From contig NZ_SSOD01000011.1 in assembly GCF_004801305.1 (NCBI RefSeq), positions 1 through 64,000 on the forward strand: DNA of 64,000 nt, given 5' to 3'. Made by a program: the position numbers and the translations under genes. Positions within the stretch are counted from its first letter, which is position 1. Each line of letters starts with the position of its first letter. Under the pieces are notes generated by a model. The model did no database searches, was not told where the DNA came from, and saw nothing but the letters and a program-made list of their open reading frames with translations. Below are positions 26,755 through 35,664 of the stretch, piece after piece. The stretch comes from Pseudothauera rhizosphaerae (GTDB lineage Bacteria; Pseudomonadota; Gammaproteobacteria; Burkholderiales; Rhodocyclaceae).

Positions 26755-26870
26755 CCCCTCTCCCCGGCCCTCTCCCGCGAGGGGAGAGGGAGGAAACCCG
26801 TGGCCGGACGGACGTTCCGGGGACGAGACTCCCCTCTCCCCTCGCGGGAGAGGGGCTGGGGGAGAGGGGG
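26755..26870. repeat. Dispersed palindromic repeat (CCCCTCTCCC type)
   Basis: Two C/T- and G/A-rich arms, 26755-26790 and 26831-26870, are near-perfect inverted copies of each other. Each also contains a small palindrome around CGCGAGGGGAGAGG or its complement. This is a short noncoding repeat of the type commonly scattered in high-GC proteobacterial genomes. It lies in the gap between the second c4 cytochrome gene and ccmA, where it could form a strong RNA hairpin. Confidence 0.8.
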
Positions 26871-26928
26871 CGCAACCGCCGGGAATCCTCCCGGCCCCTT
26901 CGTGCGATTGCCTTGTGCGCCTGTCCCG

Positions 26929-27603
26929 TCAGCGATTGGCTGGCAGCACCAGGCGGGACATGTAGTCGCTCAGGGCGCGCAGCTCGTCGTCGCCATAGCC
27001 CTTGATGACCTGGACCATCTCGGGGTAGGAATTGCGGCGCTCGCCGTCGCGGATCATCTGCAGTTCCTTGAACAGGTACTCGTAGTGCTGACTGGCGACC
27101 ACCGGGTAGAAGGCCTGGGCGCTGCCTTCGCCGTAGTTGCCGTGGCAGCGCACGCAGTTTTCCCGGTACAGGCGCTCGCCGAGGGCGAGCTTGCTGCCGT
27201 CGCCCTTGCCGTTGTTGGTCGGCGTGGGCAGCAGCGCGAGATAGGAGGCGATGTTGCCGATGTCCTCGGCCGACAGCACCTCCGCGCTGACGAAGGGTTC
27301 CATTTTCGGGTTGTGGCGGCGCCCGGCACGCACATCCACCAGTTGCTTGATCAGCACGGTGGTGTGCTGGCCGGCGAGTTGGGGATAGATGGCGTCGGCG
27401 CGCCCGGAGGCGTCTGCGCGGTGGCAACCGCGACAGACCTCGTAGGCCACCTTGCCGGCGACCGGATCGGCCTTGTGCGCCAGGGCGCGATCTTTCTCCG
27501 GGTCGGGGGCGTTCCACACGTAATCGCCGGCCTTGCCCTGCTGGGCAAGGGCCGCCCCACTCAGGACGGCGCCGGTCAGTGCAACGATCAGAAAGCGTTT
27601 CAT
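26929..27603 (-). CDS. Periplasmic diheme cytochrome c (c4 type)
   Basis: This 224-aa protein has a cleavable Sec signal (MKRFLIVALTGAVLSGAALA). It has two CxxCH sites, 'VCRGCHRAD' (C57-H61) and 'NCVRCHGNYGEG', each followed by a distal Met candidate (PKMEPF, EMVQV). It has the two-domain c4 layout. It is the last cytochrome gene of the decaheme-barrel-c4-c4 run and probably shuttles electrons between inner-membrane carriers and the decaheme protein or an oxidase. The N-terminal domain has an extra segment before the first haem. Confidence 0.9.
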   Translation of the reverse strand: MKRFLIVALTGAVLSGAALAQQGKAGDYVWNAPDPEKDRALAHKADPVAGKVAYEVCRGCHRADASGRADAIYPQLAGQHTTVLIKQLVDVRAGRRHNPKMEPFVSAEVLSAEDIGNIASYLALLPTPTNNGKGDGSKLALGERLYRENCVRCHGNYGEGSAQAFYPVVASQHYEYLFKELQMIRDGERRNSYPEMVQVIKGYGDDELRALSDYMSRLVLPANR

Positions 27604-27625
27604 GTCGTTCTTTCCTTATACGTCC

Positions 27626-28246
27626 TCAGGGCATGCTGGCGATGTAGTGGGCGACCGCCTGGACTTCCTCGGCGGTGAGCCGGTTGGCGATCACCTGCAT
27701 CATGCGTTTGTCGTTGGTGCGCTTTCCCTCCGCGAACTGCTGTATCTGCGCGACCACGTACTCCTGGAACTGCCCGGCCAAGCGCGGGAAGCGGGCGTTG
27801 CCGCGCCCTTCCGTGCCATGGCAGCCCGCGCACGCCGGTACGCCGCTGTCCGAATTGCCGTCCTCGTACAGCTTGCGCCCCAGGGGCAGCAGACTGGCAT
27901 CGACGGTATCCACCGGGACCGCCCGCTGGCTGGCGAAGTACAGGGCCACGTCCTGGACCTGCTGCTCGGTCAGGACCGCCGCAATGGGCTGCATGATCTC
28001 GCTGGGGCGCCGCTTGCCCTGGAATTCATGCAGTTGCTTGATGGTGTACTCGTAGTGCAGCCCGGCCACCTTGGGAAAGCTCGGCACCGGCCCGTTGCCG
28101 TCCACGCCGTGACAGGCGATGCAGTTCTGTTCCACCAGTTCCCGGCCCCGCGCCGCGTCGCCGACCGGCTGGGCCAGCGCACTTGCCGCCGGCAGCGCGC
28201 CGAGCAGCGCGAGCGCGGCAATCTTTCTGAATTTGTCTCCGTTCAC
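27626..28246 (-). CDS. Periplasmic diheme cytochrome c4
   Basis: This 206-aa protein starts at a GTG (28246) preceded by GGGGAGG. The signal peptide is residues about 1-25 (ending ASALAQ). The haem sites are 'NCIACHGVDGNG' and 'ACAGCHGTEGRG', with Met ligand candidates 'SEIMQPI' and 'KRMMQVI'. This is the classic c4 spacing of two about 90-aa domains. It sits between the MtrB-like barrel and the other c4 gene. Confidence 0.93.
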   Translation of the reverse strand: MNGDKFRKIAALALLGALPAASALAQPVGDAARGRELVEQNCIACHGVDGNGPVPSFPKVAGLHYEYTIKQLHEFQGKRRPSEIMQPIAAVLTEQQVQDVALYFASQRAVPVDTVDASLLPLGRKLYEDGNSDSGVPACAGCHGTEGRGNARFPRLAGQFQEYVVAQIQQFAEGKRTNDKRMMQVIANRLTAEEVQAVAHYIASMP

Positions 28247-28307
28247 TATGCCTCCCCGACAGCCGTTGGGTGATGATCCAGTAGGTTTGCGCCGACCGGC
28301 GTTGGGC

Positions 28308-30992
28308 CTACAGCCGGACCTGCAGCAGCAGGCCGAACAGGTTGGTACGGTATTTCTGCGGCCCGGCGTCGAGGATGACCGCCGTGGGCAGCGCGGTGCC
28401 CGGTGCATTGACGGCCACCGGGCTGGTGTCGAAGCCCTGGTAGTGCCAGTCGCGGAAATTACCGCGCTCGTGGCGGTACAGCGCCCGCAGCGTGGTGGTC
28501 TTGTTGAGCGGGAACAGCAGGTTGGCTTCCAGCGTACTCAGGCGCGAGGAGAGGTCCGGGAAGCCGGAACCCGCGCCTTCCACCGTGACCGCATTGGCGT
28601 TGGCCGGCAGCGTGTAGCCGATCTCGGTGACGTGATAGGAATGGGTGAAATTCACGTCCAGCCGCAGCACCCCGAAGTCCTGCCGCACGCCGAAGCCGAT
28701 GGTGTGGCCGCGGTCCTTGTGCTCCACATTCCACACGTTCTCCGCCACGTAGAGCGCGTTGGAGGCGGGGTCCTGGCAGATGGCGTCGGCATTCTCGGGC
28801 GTGATGGTGCCGATCGGCGTCACCGTGCCGATGGTGCAGCCGAGGCCGCCGCCGCTGGGCACCGAACGCTGCTTCATGCGCCCGCCGGACCACGAGTAGA
28901 AGGCGTACAGGCTGCGCTCGGCCGTGGGCTGCCAATCGATGTCGAAGTTCAGCGCATGCTGGCTCTGGCGGTCACGCCGGCCGTAGTCCGCATCCGGATA
29001 GCGGATTTGCTTGAACTGCGCCGACACGCCCAGGTCCAGGTCCTCGCGGGCCAGGTAGTTGAGGCGTGCGTTGAGGGTGGTCTGGCGGCGGTCCGAGAGG
29101 TCGTACTTGCGCAGGCCGGAGTTCATGTGCACCGCCCAGCTCTGCACGTTGCCGGAATCGGGCATGTCCGCCAGGTAACCGCTGTAGAAGTCGGCGTAGG
29201 GATGATGGGTGTGGTAGGTGCTGCCGCGCCGGTTGCCGTGCTCGGCGGACAGGCGCAGCGTGGCGTTCTCCAGCCCGCGGTTGACGTAGCCGACCTTGAG
29301 CTTGTCCTCCCAGGTCTTGCTGCGTTCCCGGTGGTCGCGCAGGTAGATTTCCCGCTCGTAGGCGCCATTCACGCTGTGGGCCGGGTCGATGCGCCAGTCG
29401 GCGGACAGGCCCAGATTGATGCGGCGATGGTCGAACGGGATGTTGCGGATGATGGTGTTGCCGTTCGGCGCGGTATAGGACAGCACCTTGGCAGCGGCAC
29501 CGCTGCCGTTGTTGATCACCGGCCCCCACACACCGCTGCAGCCATAGGCCGTATAGACGTCGCCGCCATCGTAGGTCGCGTTGGGATTGCAGAGCAGGAA
29601 GTCGGTGTGGTTCCTGGTCTCGTAGTAGCGCGCCTTGGCCTTGACGTTCAGCGCGTTGGTCGGATTCAGCGCGAAGCCCAGGTCGAGCAGCCGGGTATCG
29701 ATGCGTGCATCGGCCGACGTGCGGCTCAGGGAGTCGGTGGTATTCCAGTTGTTGTTGGCCACGCCGGCGATGGTCACCGGCTGCAGCGTGTAGGGGATCA
29801 GGTCGTCGTCCTGGCGCGACGTGCCCAGGGACAGCACCGCGGTGAAGCGGCTGTTCATGAAGTCCGGGAAACGGCGGGCGTACTCGCCCTTGATGTTGTA
29901 GGCGTCGTTGTCCGGGTAGAGGTCGAACTGCCCCTGGGTGAAGCCGCCCGCGGCCACGCCGTTGACCGTGCCGGCGGCGATCCGGTACGGCGTCTCGAAG
30001 GTCAGCGTGTCGATGTTGTTGCGGAACAGCGAGGCCGAGGCGGAGAAGTTGAAGTTGGTCAGCGCGTCGGCGAAATGCACGCCGGCCGTCATGTCGTGGG
30101 TGGTGTAGTCGATGCCCTCCACCAGTTCCATCGGCGCGGTGCCGCCGCCGGTGCCCCACACCGCGGCGAACGGCCGCCCGCCCTCGCGCTTCTCGTGCGT
30201 ATAGCTGGCGTAGAACTTCCACGTATCGGTGAGATACATGTCGAAGCGCAGGCCGCTCTTCTCGCGCGTCAGGCCGATCTCGGTTTCGGCGTTGGCGGCG
30301 GCGACCGCGGCCACGGCGGCGTTGTCGTCGGCCGTGTTGCCGCTGCCGCCCGGCGTCAGGCCTGGCTTGAGCGTCAGGTTGCCGGAATTGACGCCGTTCC
30401 ACAGCGGCCGGAAAGTGCTGGTGAACACGTGCGGCGTCTCGTTGTAGAAGGCACGCACCCGCCAGTCGTTGTAGCGGCCGAACTGCACGCCGTAGAACTG
30501 GTCGTCCTGGAAGGCGCCGCCGCCGACCACCTCGAAGAAGTGGGCCGTGGTGGGCTTGTTCAGGTCGAGGCCGAAACTGGAGAGGTAAAGGCCGTCGTCC
30601 ACATCCTTGTAGCGCCGGAAGCCGTGCGCCTTGCGGTCGCCGGTGACGCCGATCAGGCCGGCTTCGACGAAGCCGAAGTACTGCCAGCCGCCTTCCGTGG
30701 TGCGCGGATCGGACACCGGCAGCCTGGGCGTGGAATACATCTGCCCGGTCGGCGTGCGCGCGGCGGGCACGTAGGTGCCGAGGCCGTCCGGATCCTGTCC
30801 GCCCATGTGAGTGGAGGGGTTGATGGGCGCCGCATTGAGGGCGTTGCCCAGGATCGCATCGACGCCGATGCCGGAATCAGCCTGGGCGGACAACTGGAAC
30901 TGCGCCAGCGCCATGCCGATCAGCACGGCGACGGTCTTGACGCGGGGGCCGCGATCCACTTGGGGGCGGGCCGGACGAACGATCTTCTTCAT
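28308..30992 (-). CDS. MtrB/PioB-family decaheme-associated outer-membrane beta-barrel
   Basis: This 894-aa protein has a positively charged N-terminus, a hydrophobic signal (about residues 19-38) and a long alternating-strand barrel. It ends in 'KYRTNLFGLLLQVRL'. The early region 'EGGWQYFGFVEAGLIGVTGDRKAHGFRRYKDVDDGLYL' is typical of MtrB/PioB proteins, which sheath a decaheme cytochrome across the outer membrane. The N-terminal CxxC of Shewanella MtrB is absent. GGAGGG precedes the ATG, and the decaheme gene ends 15 bp upstream, so the pair forms one porin-cytochrome unit. The direction of electron flow (Fe(II) oxidation or extracellular reduction) cannot be read from the sequence. Confidence 0.92.
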   Translation of the reverse strand: MKKIVRPARPQVDRGPRVKTVAVLIGMALAQFQLSAQADSGIGVDAILGNALNAAPINPSTHMGGQDPDGLGTYVPAARTPTGQMYSTPRLPVSDPRTTEGGWQYFGFVEAGLIGVTGDRKAHGFRRYKDVDDGLYLSSFGLDLNKPTTAHFFEVVGGGAFQDDQFYGVQFGRYNDWRVRAFYNETPHVFTSTFRPLWNGVNSGNLTLKPGLTPGGSGNTADDNAAVAAVAAANAETEIGLTREKSGLRFDMYLTDTWKFYASYTHEKREGGRPFAAVWGTGGGTAPMELVEGIDYTTHDMTAGVHFADALTNFNFSASASLFRNNIDTLTFETPYRIAAGTVNGVAAGGFTQGQFDLYPDNDAYNIKGEYARRFPDFMNSRFTAVLSLGTSRQDDDLIPYTLQPVTIAGVANNNWNTTDSLSRTSADARIDTRLLDLGFALNPTNALNVKAKARYYETRNHTDFLLCNPNATYDGGDVYTAYGCSGVWGPVINNGSGAAAKVLSYTAPNGNTIIRNIPFDHRRINLGLSADWRIDPAHSVNGAYEREIYLRDHRERSKTWEDKLKVGYVNRGLENATLRLSAEHGNRRGSTYHTHHPYADFYSGYLADMPDSGNVQSWAVHMNSGLRKYDLSDRRQTTLNARLNYLAREDLDLGVSAQFKQIRYPDADYGRRDRQSQHALNFDIDWQPTAERSLYAFYSWSGGRMKQRSVPSGGGLGCTIGTVTPIGTITPENADAICQDPASNALYVAENVWNVEHKDRGHTIGFGVRQDFGVLRLDVNFTHSYHVTEIGYTLPANANAVTVEGAGSGFPDLSSRLSTLEANLLFPLNKTTTLRALYRHERGNFRDWHYQGFDTSPVAVNAPGTALPTAVILDAGPQKYRTNLFGLLLQVRL

Positions 30993-31007
30993 GACCTTAC
31001 CCTCCGT

Positions 31008-32021
31008 TCAACGCTGGAAGCGGGCGCCAGCGGGGTGGTTGCTGCCGTGGATCTGCGAGTGGCAGTTCTGGCAGGAGCGCCCCATGACGCGGCTGTTGAG
31101 ACCGGTTTCGTTGCCGGCCAATTGCGTGGAGTTGTAGAAGGCCGCGGGGTGGTTCGGGTTGGCGTGGCACTGCTGGCACAGGTGCGGACGCGCCACGAGG
31201 AGCAGCTTGTCGTGGTTGCTGCCGTGGGGGCTGTGGCAGTTGGCGCAGTTCTCGCGCACCGGGGCGTGCTCCCAGACCAGCGGACCGCGCTTCTCGGCGT
31301 GGCAGCTATAGCAGACGTCGTTGACCGTGTCGGCCTTCAGCAGCGGCTGGGTGGGAGAACCGTGGGGGTTGTGGCAGTCGGTGCAGGTCATCTTGCCTTC
31401 CGGCACCGGCATGTGGGAGCGCTTGCGGAACTCGGCGCGCTGCTGCTGGTGGCAGCTCTGGCAGGTTTCGGTAATGCTGGGCTTCTTCAGCAGACCAGTG
31501 CCGGCGAAACGCGCCATGGGGTTGTGGCAGTCGCTGCAGGCGAGCTTGTTGAGGTCGTGCATGGAGCCGGGCCAGTGTAGGCGCTGGCCGCCCTGGTGGC
31601 AGGAGAGGCACTGGCCGTTCTGCTTGTCGATCGGCGTGCCCCACTGCTTGGTGAAGCCGATGATCAGCTTGTCCCCGGGCGGACGGTCGCCTTCGCGCCG
31701 TTCGCGCGGGTCGGCGTGCTGCTCGCGCTCCTCTTCGGCGACGTGCAGCGAACCGGGGCCATGACAGGCCTCGCACACCTGGCGTTCCTTCTCGTTGCGC
31801 GGATTCTGGCGGAATATCCGCGCATGGGTGGTATGGCCGAAGTGCTGCTCCTCCACCTGGTGACAGGAGACGCAGGCCTGTTCGCCCACGTAGGTGGCCC
31901 CGGGAATGGGGTCGGACGTGCCTTGCGCCATCGCGGGCCCGTACAGCAGCATGGCCGCGGCGAACAGGACGAGGGCGTGCGCGAGGGCACGCGTCGCTGG
32001 AATGTGACGTGAACGGTTCAT
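31008..32021 (-). CDS. DmsE/MtrA-family decaheme cytochrome c
   Basis: This 337-aa periplasmic protein has a signal peptide (about residues 1-32, ending PAMAQ). It has ten CxxCH sites: CVSCH, CEACH, CLSCH, CSDCH, CQSCH, CTDCH, CYSCH, CANCH, CQQCH and CQNCH. Recurrent 'CHNPHG' or 'CHSPHGS' units are typical of the DmsE/MtrA/PioA family. The start at 32021 has CAGGAGACCC upstream. It leads the run decaheme, barrel, c4, c4, ccm. The protein should plug the MtrB-like barrel and relay electrons through the outer membrane. Confidence 0.95.
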   Translation of the reverse strand: MNRSRHIPATRALAHALVLFAAAMLLYGPAMAQGTSDPIPGATYVGEQACVSCHQVEEQHFGHTTHARIFRQNPRNEKERQVCEACHGPGSLHVAEEEREQHADPRERREGDRPPGDKLIIGFTKQWGTPIDKQNGQCLSCHQGGQRLHWPGSMHDLNKLACSDCHNPMARFAGTGLLKKPSITETCQSCHQQQRAEFRKRSHMPVPEGKMTCTDCHNPHGSPTQPLLKADTVNDVCYSCHAEKRGPLVWEHAPVRENCANCHSPHGSNHDKLLLVARPHLCQQCHANPNHPAAFYNSTQLAGNETGLNSRVMGRSCQNCHSQIHGSNHPAGARFQR

Positions 32022-32077
32022 GGGTCTCCTGTCCCGCATCGGGAGGCGGTCTGCGCAGACGCGAACAGCACCGTCCG

Positions 32078-32094
32078 CACGGCAAGAAGCCGTG
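32078..32094. promoter_or_regulatory. Small hairpin in the decaheme-gene leader
   Basis: CACGGC-AAGAA-GCCGTG forms a perfect 6-bp stem about 57 bp upstream of the decaheme start codon. It lies in the 276-bp gap between that gene and the upstream AraC gene. A second small palindrome, TCTGCGCAGA, lies at 32050-32059. No FNR-type box was seen in this gap. Confidence 0.35.
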
Positions 32095-32297
32095 TGCAAG
32101 ACCACCTGGGGTAACACCCTGGAAACGCACCGAAACGGACTTTGCGATCGCGCGGCGTGCCTGCAGAAAACACGCGCACCGCGATCATCCGGGTCGGGCG
32201 CCCCTCCTCCTATGCCGGCCAGCTACGTCGCCTCTGCCTGACTATCCGCAGGGGGATCGCGCTTGCCGCCATCCTTCCTTAAAAACCTGGACTCAGT

Positions 32298-33341
32298 CTA
32301 GCACCCGGACCGGAAACAAGTTTTTGCAGAAAATTCACCGTTTTTTGCACTGGAGTCTTCTAGGCAGGTGCAGTCGGGGGCCTTGCCGGTCGCCCCGTCG
32401 AGACAGGGCGGATGGCCGTCGCGCGCCTGTTTCGGCGTGATGCCGAAGCGCGCGCGGAAGGCGCGGCTGAAGGATGCCTGGTCTTCGAAGCCCCACGCCT
32501 CGGCGATCTGGTAGATGGGCCGGCGGGTTTCCGCATGACAGGCCAGTTCGCGCCGGCACGCTTCCAGCCGCGCCGCGGTGACCCATTGCATCAGCCGCAT
32601 CGGCTCGCGCGCGAACAGCTTGTGGATGTAGCTGACCGACAGGCCGACCCCCTGGGCGATGCTGCCGATGCTGAGCCCGGCATCGTGCAGGTGGGCGCGC
32701 ACGAAGGCCTTGACGCGCTGCACGTGATAGCTTTCCAGGCGCGAGGCGCCGGCCTTGTACTGCGCGGCGGCGTCGTGGAAGGTGGTGAGCACGGTGCCGA
32801 GGATGCCGACCAGCGCGTTGGCGAGTCCGGCCCGCTCCACCGGCGCCAGCGTGCGTCCCATCCGCAGCATGCTCTCCAGCAGTTCGACCAGCACCGCCGC
32901 CGGCCCGCAGGCGGTGGGCAGCGTGATGCCAAGCAGCCGCCTCCACCGGGGGAAGGATTCGGCCATGCGCTCGGCGGACATCCACACCGAGAGCAGGCGG
33001 AAATCGGCGCCGAAGCGCAGCTCGGCCTCCATGCCGGTATCGAGCAGGAACAGGCCGCCCGGCCCGACGTCGAAGCGCGTCTCGCCCTGGACGACACTCA
33101 GGCTGCCGTCGAGCAGTATCGACACCGCGCCCCGTTCGGGCGCGCACGTACAGGACATGGGACAGCCGGCCGTGTCGACGACGCTCAGGGTACCGAGCGG
33201 CAACAGCGTCATGCGCGCGGAAAACAGCGCCGCGGGCGACGCTATCCGGTGCGTGCAGCCCAGGCGTTCGCCGAGCGCGGCGGACCAGTAGGCAAGGCGC
33301 TCGGACGGCGGAATGTCGTCGGTGGACAGAACGATAGGCAT
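32298..33341 (-). CDS. AraC-family transcriptional regulator
   Basis: This 347-aa protein has an N-terminal AraC-binding-like domain (about residues 1-200, 'LSTDDIPPSERLAYWSAALG') and a C-terminal double HTH at about 215-315. The latter contains 'LSIGSIAQGVGLSVSYIHKLF' and 'RPIYQIAEAWGFEDQASFSRAFRARFGITPKQAR'. The tail after the HTH has four Cys. It lies on the minus strand upstream of the decaheme operon, after the end of the nap operon. It may control the decaheme genes, but the effector is unknown. Confidence 0.9.
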   Translation of the reverse strand: MPIVLSTDDIPPSERLAYWSAALGERLGCTHRIASPAALFSARMTLLPLGTLSVVDTAGCPMSCTCAPERGAVSILLDGSLSVVQGETRFDVGPGGLFLLDTGMEAELRFGADFRLLSVWMSAERMAESFPRWRRLLGITLPTACGPAAVLVELLESMLRMGRTLAPVERAGLANALVGILGTVLTTFHDAAAQYKAGASRLESYHVQRVKAFVRAHLHDAGLSIGSIAQGVGLSVSYIHKLFAREPMRLMQWVTAARLEACRRELACHAETRRPIYQIAEAWGFEDQASFSRAFRARFGITPKQARDGHPPCLDGATGKAPDCTCLEDSSAKNGEFSAKTCFRSGC

Positions 33342-33541
33342 GGCGTCTCCCCGTTACGATGGCCCATCGGTAACGCGGCGCAACTGCCATGCGCCGCCCG
33401 GTGTTGGGGAGACGTCCGGCATGGCCCCGCCCGGCGCGGGCGAGGCCGACAACATGCATTTTGTCTCCGGCGAACGGCTCGCGGCACTTCCCGCGCAGCG
33501 GCCGTTTCTGTTTTCCTTTATGGGGAGCCCGTCGACGCAAA

Positions 33542-33579
33542 GGCTCCGGCAGGCCACATCGAGGTGGCCTGCCGGAGCC
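33542..33579 (-). terminator. Perfect 16-bp hairpin after napC (probable terminator)
   Basis: Arms GGCTCCGGCAGGCCAC (33542-33557) and GTGGCCTGCCGGAGCC (33564-33579) pair perfectly around a 6-nt loop. It lies 77 bp beyond the napC stop; on the minus strand the stem is followed by TTTGCG, a weak T-tract. It is the only clear element in the 314-bp gap between napC and the araC-like gene. Confidence 0.7.
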
Positions 33580-33655
33580 GTTCTACCATGAGCCGCGCCG
33601 CCGGTGCAATGACGTGCGGCACGGTGCGCCGCCCGGGAAGCGCGGCGCAGCCTGC

Positions 33656-34282
33656 TCAGCGCTGCTGCGTGGAGGGCGGGTGGAACACGTCGGGGGCGAC
33701 GGACGGGCGTTCCAGGCCGATGTCCTGCTCGATGGGCGGCAGCGAGTGGGCGATGCCCTTGTGGCAGTCGATGCAGGTCTTGCCTTCGGCGAGCCCGGCC
33801 TGGTGGGACTGGTTGGAGCGGCGGCCCTGCACCGAGTAGTCGAAGTACTCGTAGCTGTGGCAGTTGCGGCACTCGCGCGAGTCGTTGGCCTTCATCCGCC
33901 GCCACTCGTTCTGCGCCAGGCGCAGGCGGTGTTCGCGGAACTTCTCCGGCGTGTCGATGGTGCCCATGACCTTGCCGTAGACCTCCTTGCTGGCCTGGAT
34001 CTTGCGAATCATCTTGGGTATCCACTCCTTGGGCACGTGGCAGTCGGAGCAGATCGCGCGCACGCCGGTACGGTTCTGGTAGTGGATGGTGTTGCGGTAC
34101 TCCTTGTAGACGTTCTCCTGCATCTCGTGGCACGAGATGCAGAACTTCTCGGTGTTGGTCCATTCCATCACCGTGTTGAAGCCGCCCCAGAAGACGATGC
34201 CCCCTGCGAAGGCGACCGCGATGGTGCCGAGCCCGAGCGCCCGCAGCTTCTGCCACAGGCTGTTCTTCTTCTCGTCAGTCAT
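33656..34282 (-). CDS. napC: Tetraheme quinol dehydrogenase NapC
   Basis: This 208-aa protein has one N-terminal membrane anchor (about residues 16-36, '[20 protein letters not shown]'). It has four CxxCH sites: CISCHEM, CSDCHVP, CRNCHSY and CIDCHKG. It belongs to the NapC/NirT family and oxidises quinol in the inner membrane, passing electrons to NapB/NapA. It is the last gene of the nap operon, 18 bp after napB. Confidence 0.96.
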   Translation of the reverse strand: MTDEKKNSLWQKLRALGLGTIAVAFAGGIVFWGGFNTVMEWTNTEKFCISCHEMQENVYKEYRNTIHYQNRTGVRAICSDCHVPKEWIPKMIRKIQASKEVYGKVMGTIDTPEKFREHRLRLAQNEWRRMKANDSRECRNCHSYEYFDYSVQGRRSNQSHQAGLAEGKTCIDCHKGIAHSLPPIEQDIGLERPSVAPDVFHPPSTQQR

Positions 34283-34300
34283 GACGTTCCCCGTATCGTC

Positions 34301-34747
34301 TTAGCGCAGTCCCGTGGCGGGACGGAAGGTGTTCTCCACCAGCGGCCTGGCATCGGTCTGTGGTATGTGGCACTGCAGGCAGAAGTAGCGCCGCGGCGAG
34401 ACGTTCGACAGCTCGCCGCCGTCCCGGTCCTTGAAGTGAGTGAGGCTCACCTTGGTGGCGCCGGCTTCCTGGTAGCGCGACCAGGCGTGGCAGTCCATGC
34501 ACTTGTTGAAGTTCAGCGACACCTCGTAGCCCTCCACCCGGTGCGGGATCAGCGGCGGCTGCTGCACGTAGTCGCGCGGGATCGGCGGGCTGTCCGGCAA
34601 CTGGCGGAAGTTGCCCGGCGACGGTTCGGGCGCGGCGACATCCGCCCCGCGCACGCTGGACACGCTCTGGGCCAAGGGGGCGGTGGCGGCACCGAGGCCG
34701 AGTGCGGCCACCAGGGACAACACGAAATTACGGGTCTTGGGGTTCAT
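34301..34747 (-). CDS. napB: Periplasmic nitrate reductase diheme subunit NapB
   Basis: This 148-aa protein has a Sec signal (about residues 1-26). Its two haem sites are 'NKCMDCHAWSR' and 'YFCLQCHIPQTDA', the latter followed by the family-typical 'PLVENTF'. It shuttles electrons from NapC to NapA. Its start overlaps the napH stop by 4 bp. Confidence 0.96.
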   Translation of the reverse strand: MNPKTRNFVLSLVAALGLGAATAPLAQSVSSVRGADVAAPEPSPGNFRQLPDSPPIPRDYVQQPPLIPHRVEGYEVSLNFNKCMDCHAWSRYQEAGATKVSLTHFKDRDGGELSNVSPRRYFCLQCHIPQTDARPLVENTFRPATGLR

Positions 34748-35664
34748 GACTCGCTCCTGTCAAATCGGGTCGTAATGCGAAACACGTCCTTGCTGCACAC
34801 GTCGATGCAGCGGCCGCAGGTGGTGCAGTTGCGGTCGAGGATGAGGGGATGGTCCTGCCCGACGGCCTTGAGCGCCGGGCGGATGACCTGGGGTTCGGGA
34901 CACACCGCGAAGCAGTCCATGCAGTCGTCGCAGCGGCTGCGCCCGCGGGCGGACACGCGCGGCAGCGCACCGTAGCCGAGCAGGCCGTAGGCCGCGCCCA
35001 TGGGGCACACGTGGCCGCACCAGCCGCGTCCGGCGATGAAGAGGTCGTACAGGAAGATGCCGAGCACGATGCCCCAGGCCAGGCCGAAGCCGAAGATCAG
35101 CCCGCGGTGGAACATGGACACCGGATTCACCCACTCCCAGGCCAGCGTACCGCTGATGGCCGCGGCGGCGAGCACGAAGCCGAGCAGCCAGTAGCGCGTG
35201 TGGGCGTGGGGCACCTTGCCGCCCTTCAGCCCCAGGCGGCGGCGCAGCCAGGCCGCGGCGTCGGTGACCATGTTGACCGGGCATACCCAGGAGCAGAACA
35301 CCCGCCCGCCCACCAGCAGATAGAAGGCCAGTACGATGCCGCCGCCGATCAGCGCTTCCTTGTACGGCAGGTGGCCGGCGGCGAAGGATTGGGCGATCAG
35401 GAACACGTCGGTGAGCGGCAGCACGCCCAGGGTGAGGCTGGACGAGAGATTGCCCTTGACGATCCACAGGCCGAACCACGGCCCGGCGAGGAACAGGGCC
35501 AGGATGCCGAGCTGCGACAGGCGCCGCGCCAGCAGCCACTTGTGGGCGCGCAGCCAGCCCTTTTCCTTGACCGCATCGGCGCCGGGGCGGGAGACCACGG
35601 TCCGCAGCGCCCGTCCGCGCGCGGCCGGGTCGGCATGGAGGACCGGATCGCAGGTCTCGCTCAT
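34744..35664 (-). CDS. napH: Nap ferredoxin-type membrane protein NapH
   Basis: This 306-aa protein has four helices, the cytoplasmic CxxxCP motifs '[13 protein letters not shown]' and '[13 protein letters not shown]', and two C-terminal [4Fe-4S] motifs '[14 protein letters not shown]' and '[14 protein letters not shown]'. With NapG it forms a quinol dehydrogenase route to NapA. The ATG at 35664 overlaps the napG stop (ATGA); the open frame upstream lies within napG and is not used. Confidence 0.95.
   Translation of the reverse strand: MSETCDPVLHADPAARGRALRTVVSRPGADAVKEKGWLRAHKWLLARRLSQLGILALFLAGPWFGLWIVKGNLSSSLTLGVLPLTDVFLIAQSFAAGHLPYKEALIGGGIVLAFYLLVGGRVFCSWVCPVNMVTDAAAWLRRRLGLKGGKVPHAHTRYWLLGFVLAAAAISGTLAWEWVNPVSMFHRGLIFGFGLAWGIVLGIFLYDLFIAGRGWCGHVCPMGAAYGLLGYGALPRVSARGRSRCDDCMDCFAVCPEPQVIRPALKAVGQDHPLILDRNCTTCGRCIDVCSKDVFRITTRFDRSES

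Noticed and set aside
26755-26870. CRISPR array or insertion-sequence end
   Set aside because: There are only two inverted arms, no regularly spaced direct repeats, and no transposase or cas gene nearby.
28119-31580. A 1153-codon open frame on the plus strand opposite the MtrB-like and decaheme genes
   Set aside because: Its translation is Val/Gly/Arg/His-rich low-complexity sequence without domains, while the minus strand encodes recognisable proteins with ribosome-binding sites.
33542-33579. Integron attachment site or phage att site
   Set aside because: The perfect hairpin is fully explained by its place after napC. No integrase, direct repeats or cassette genes are present.
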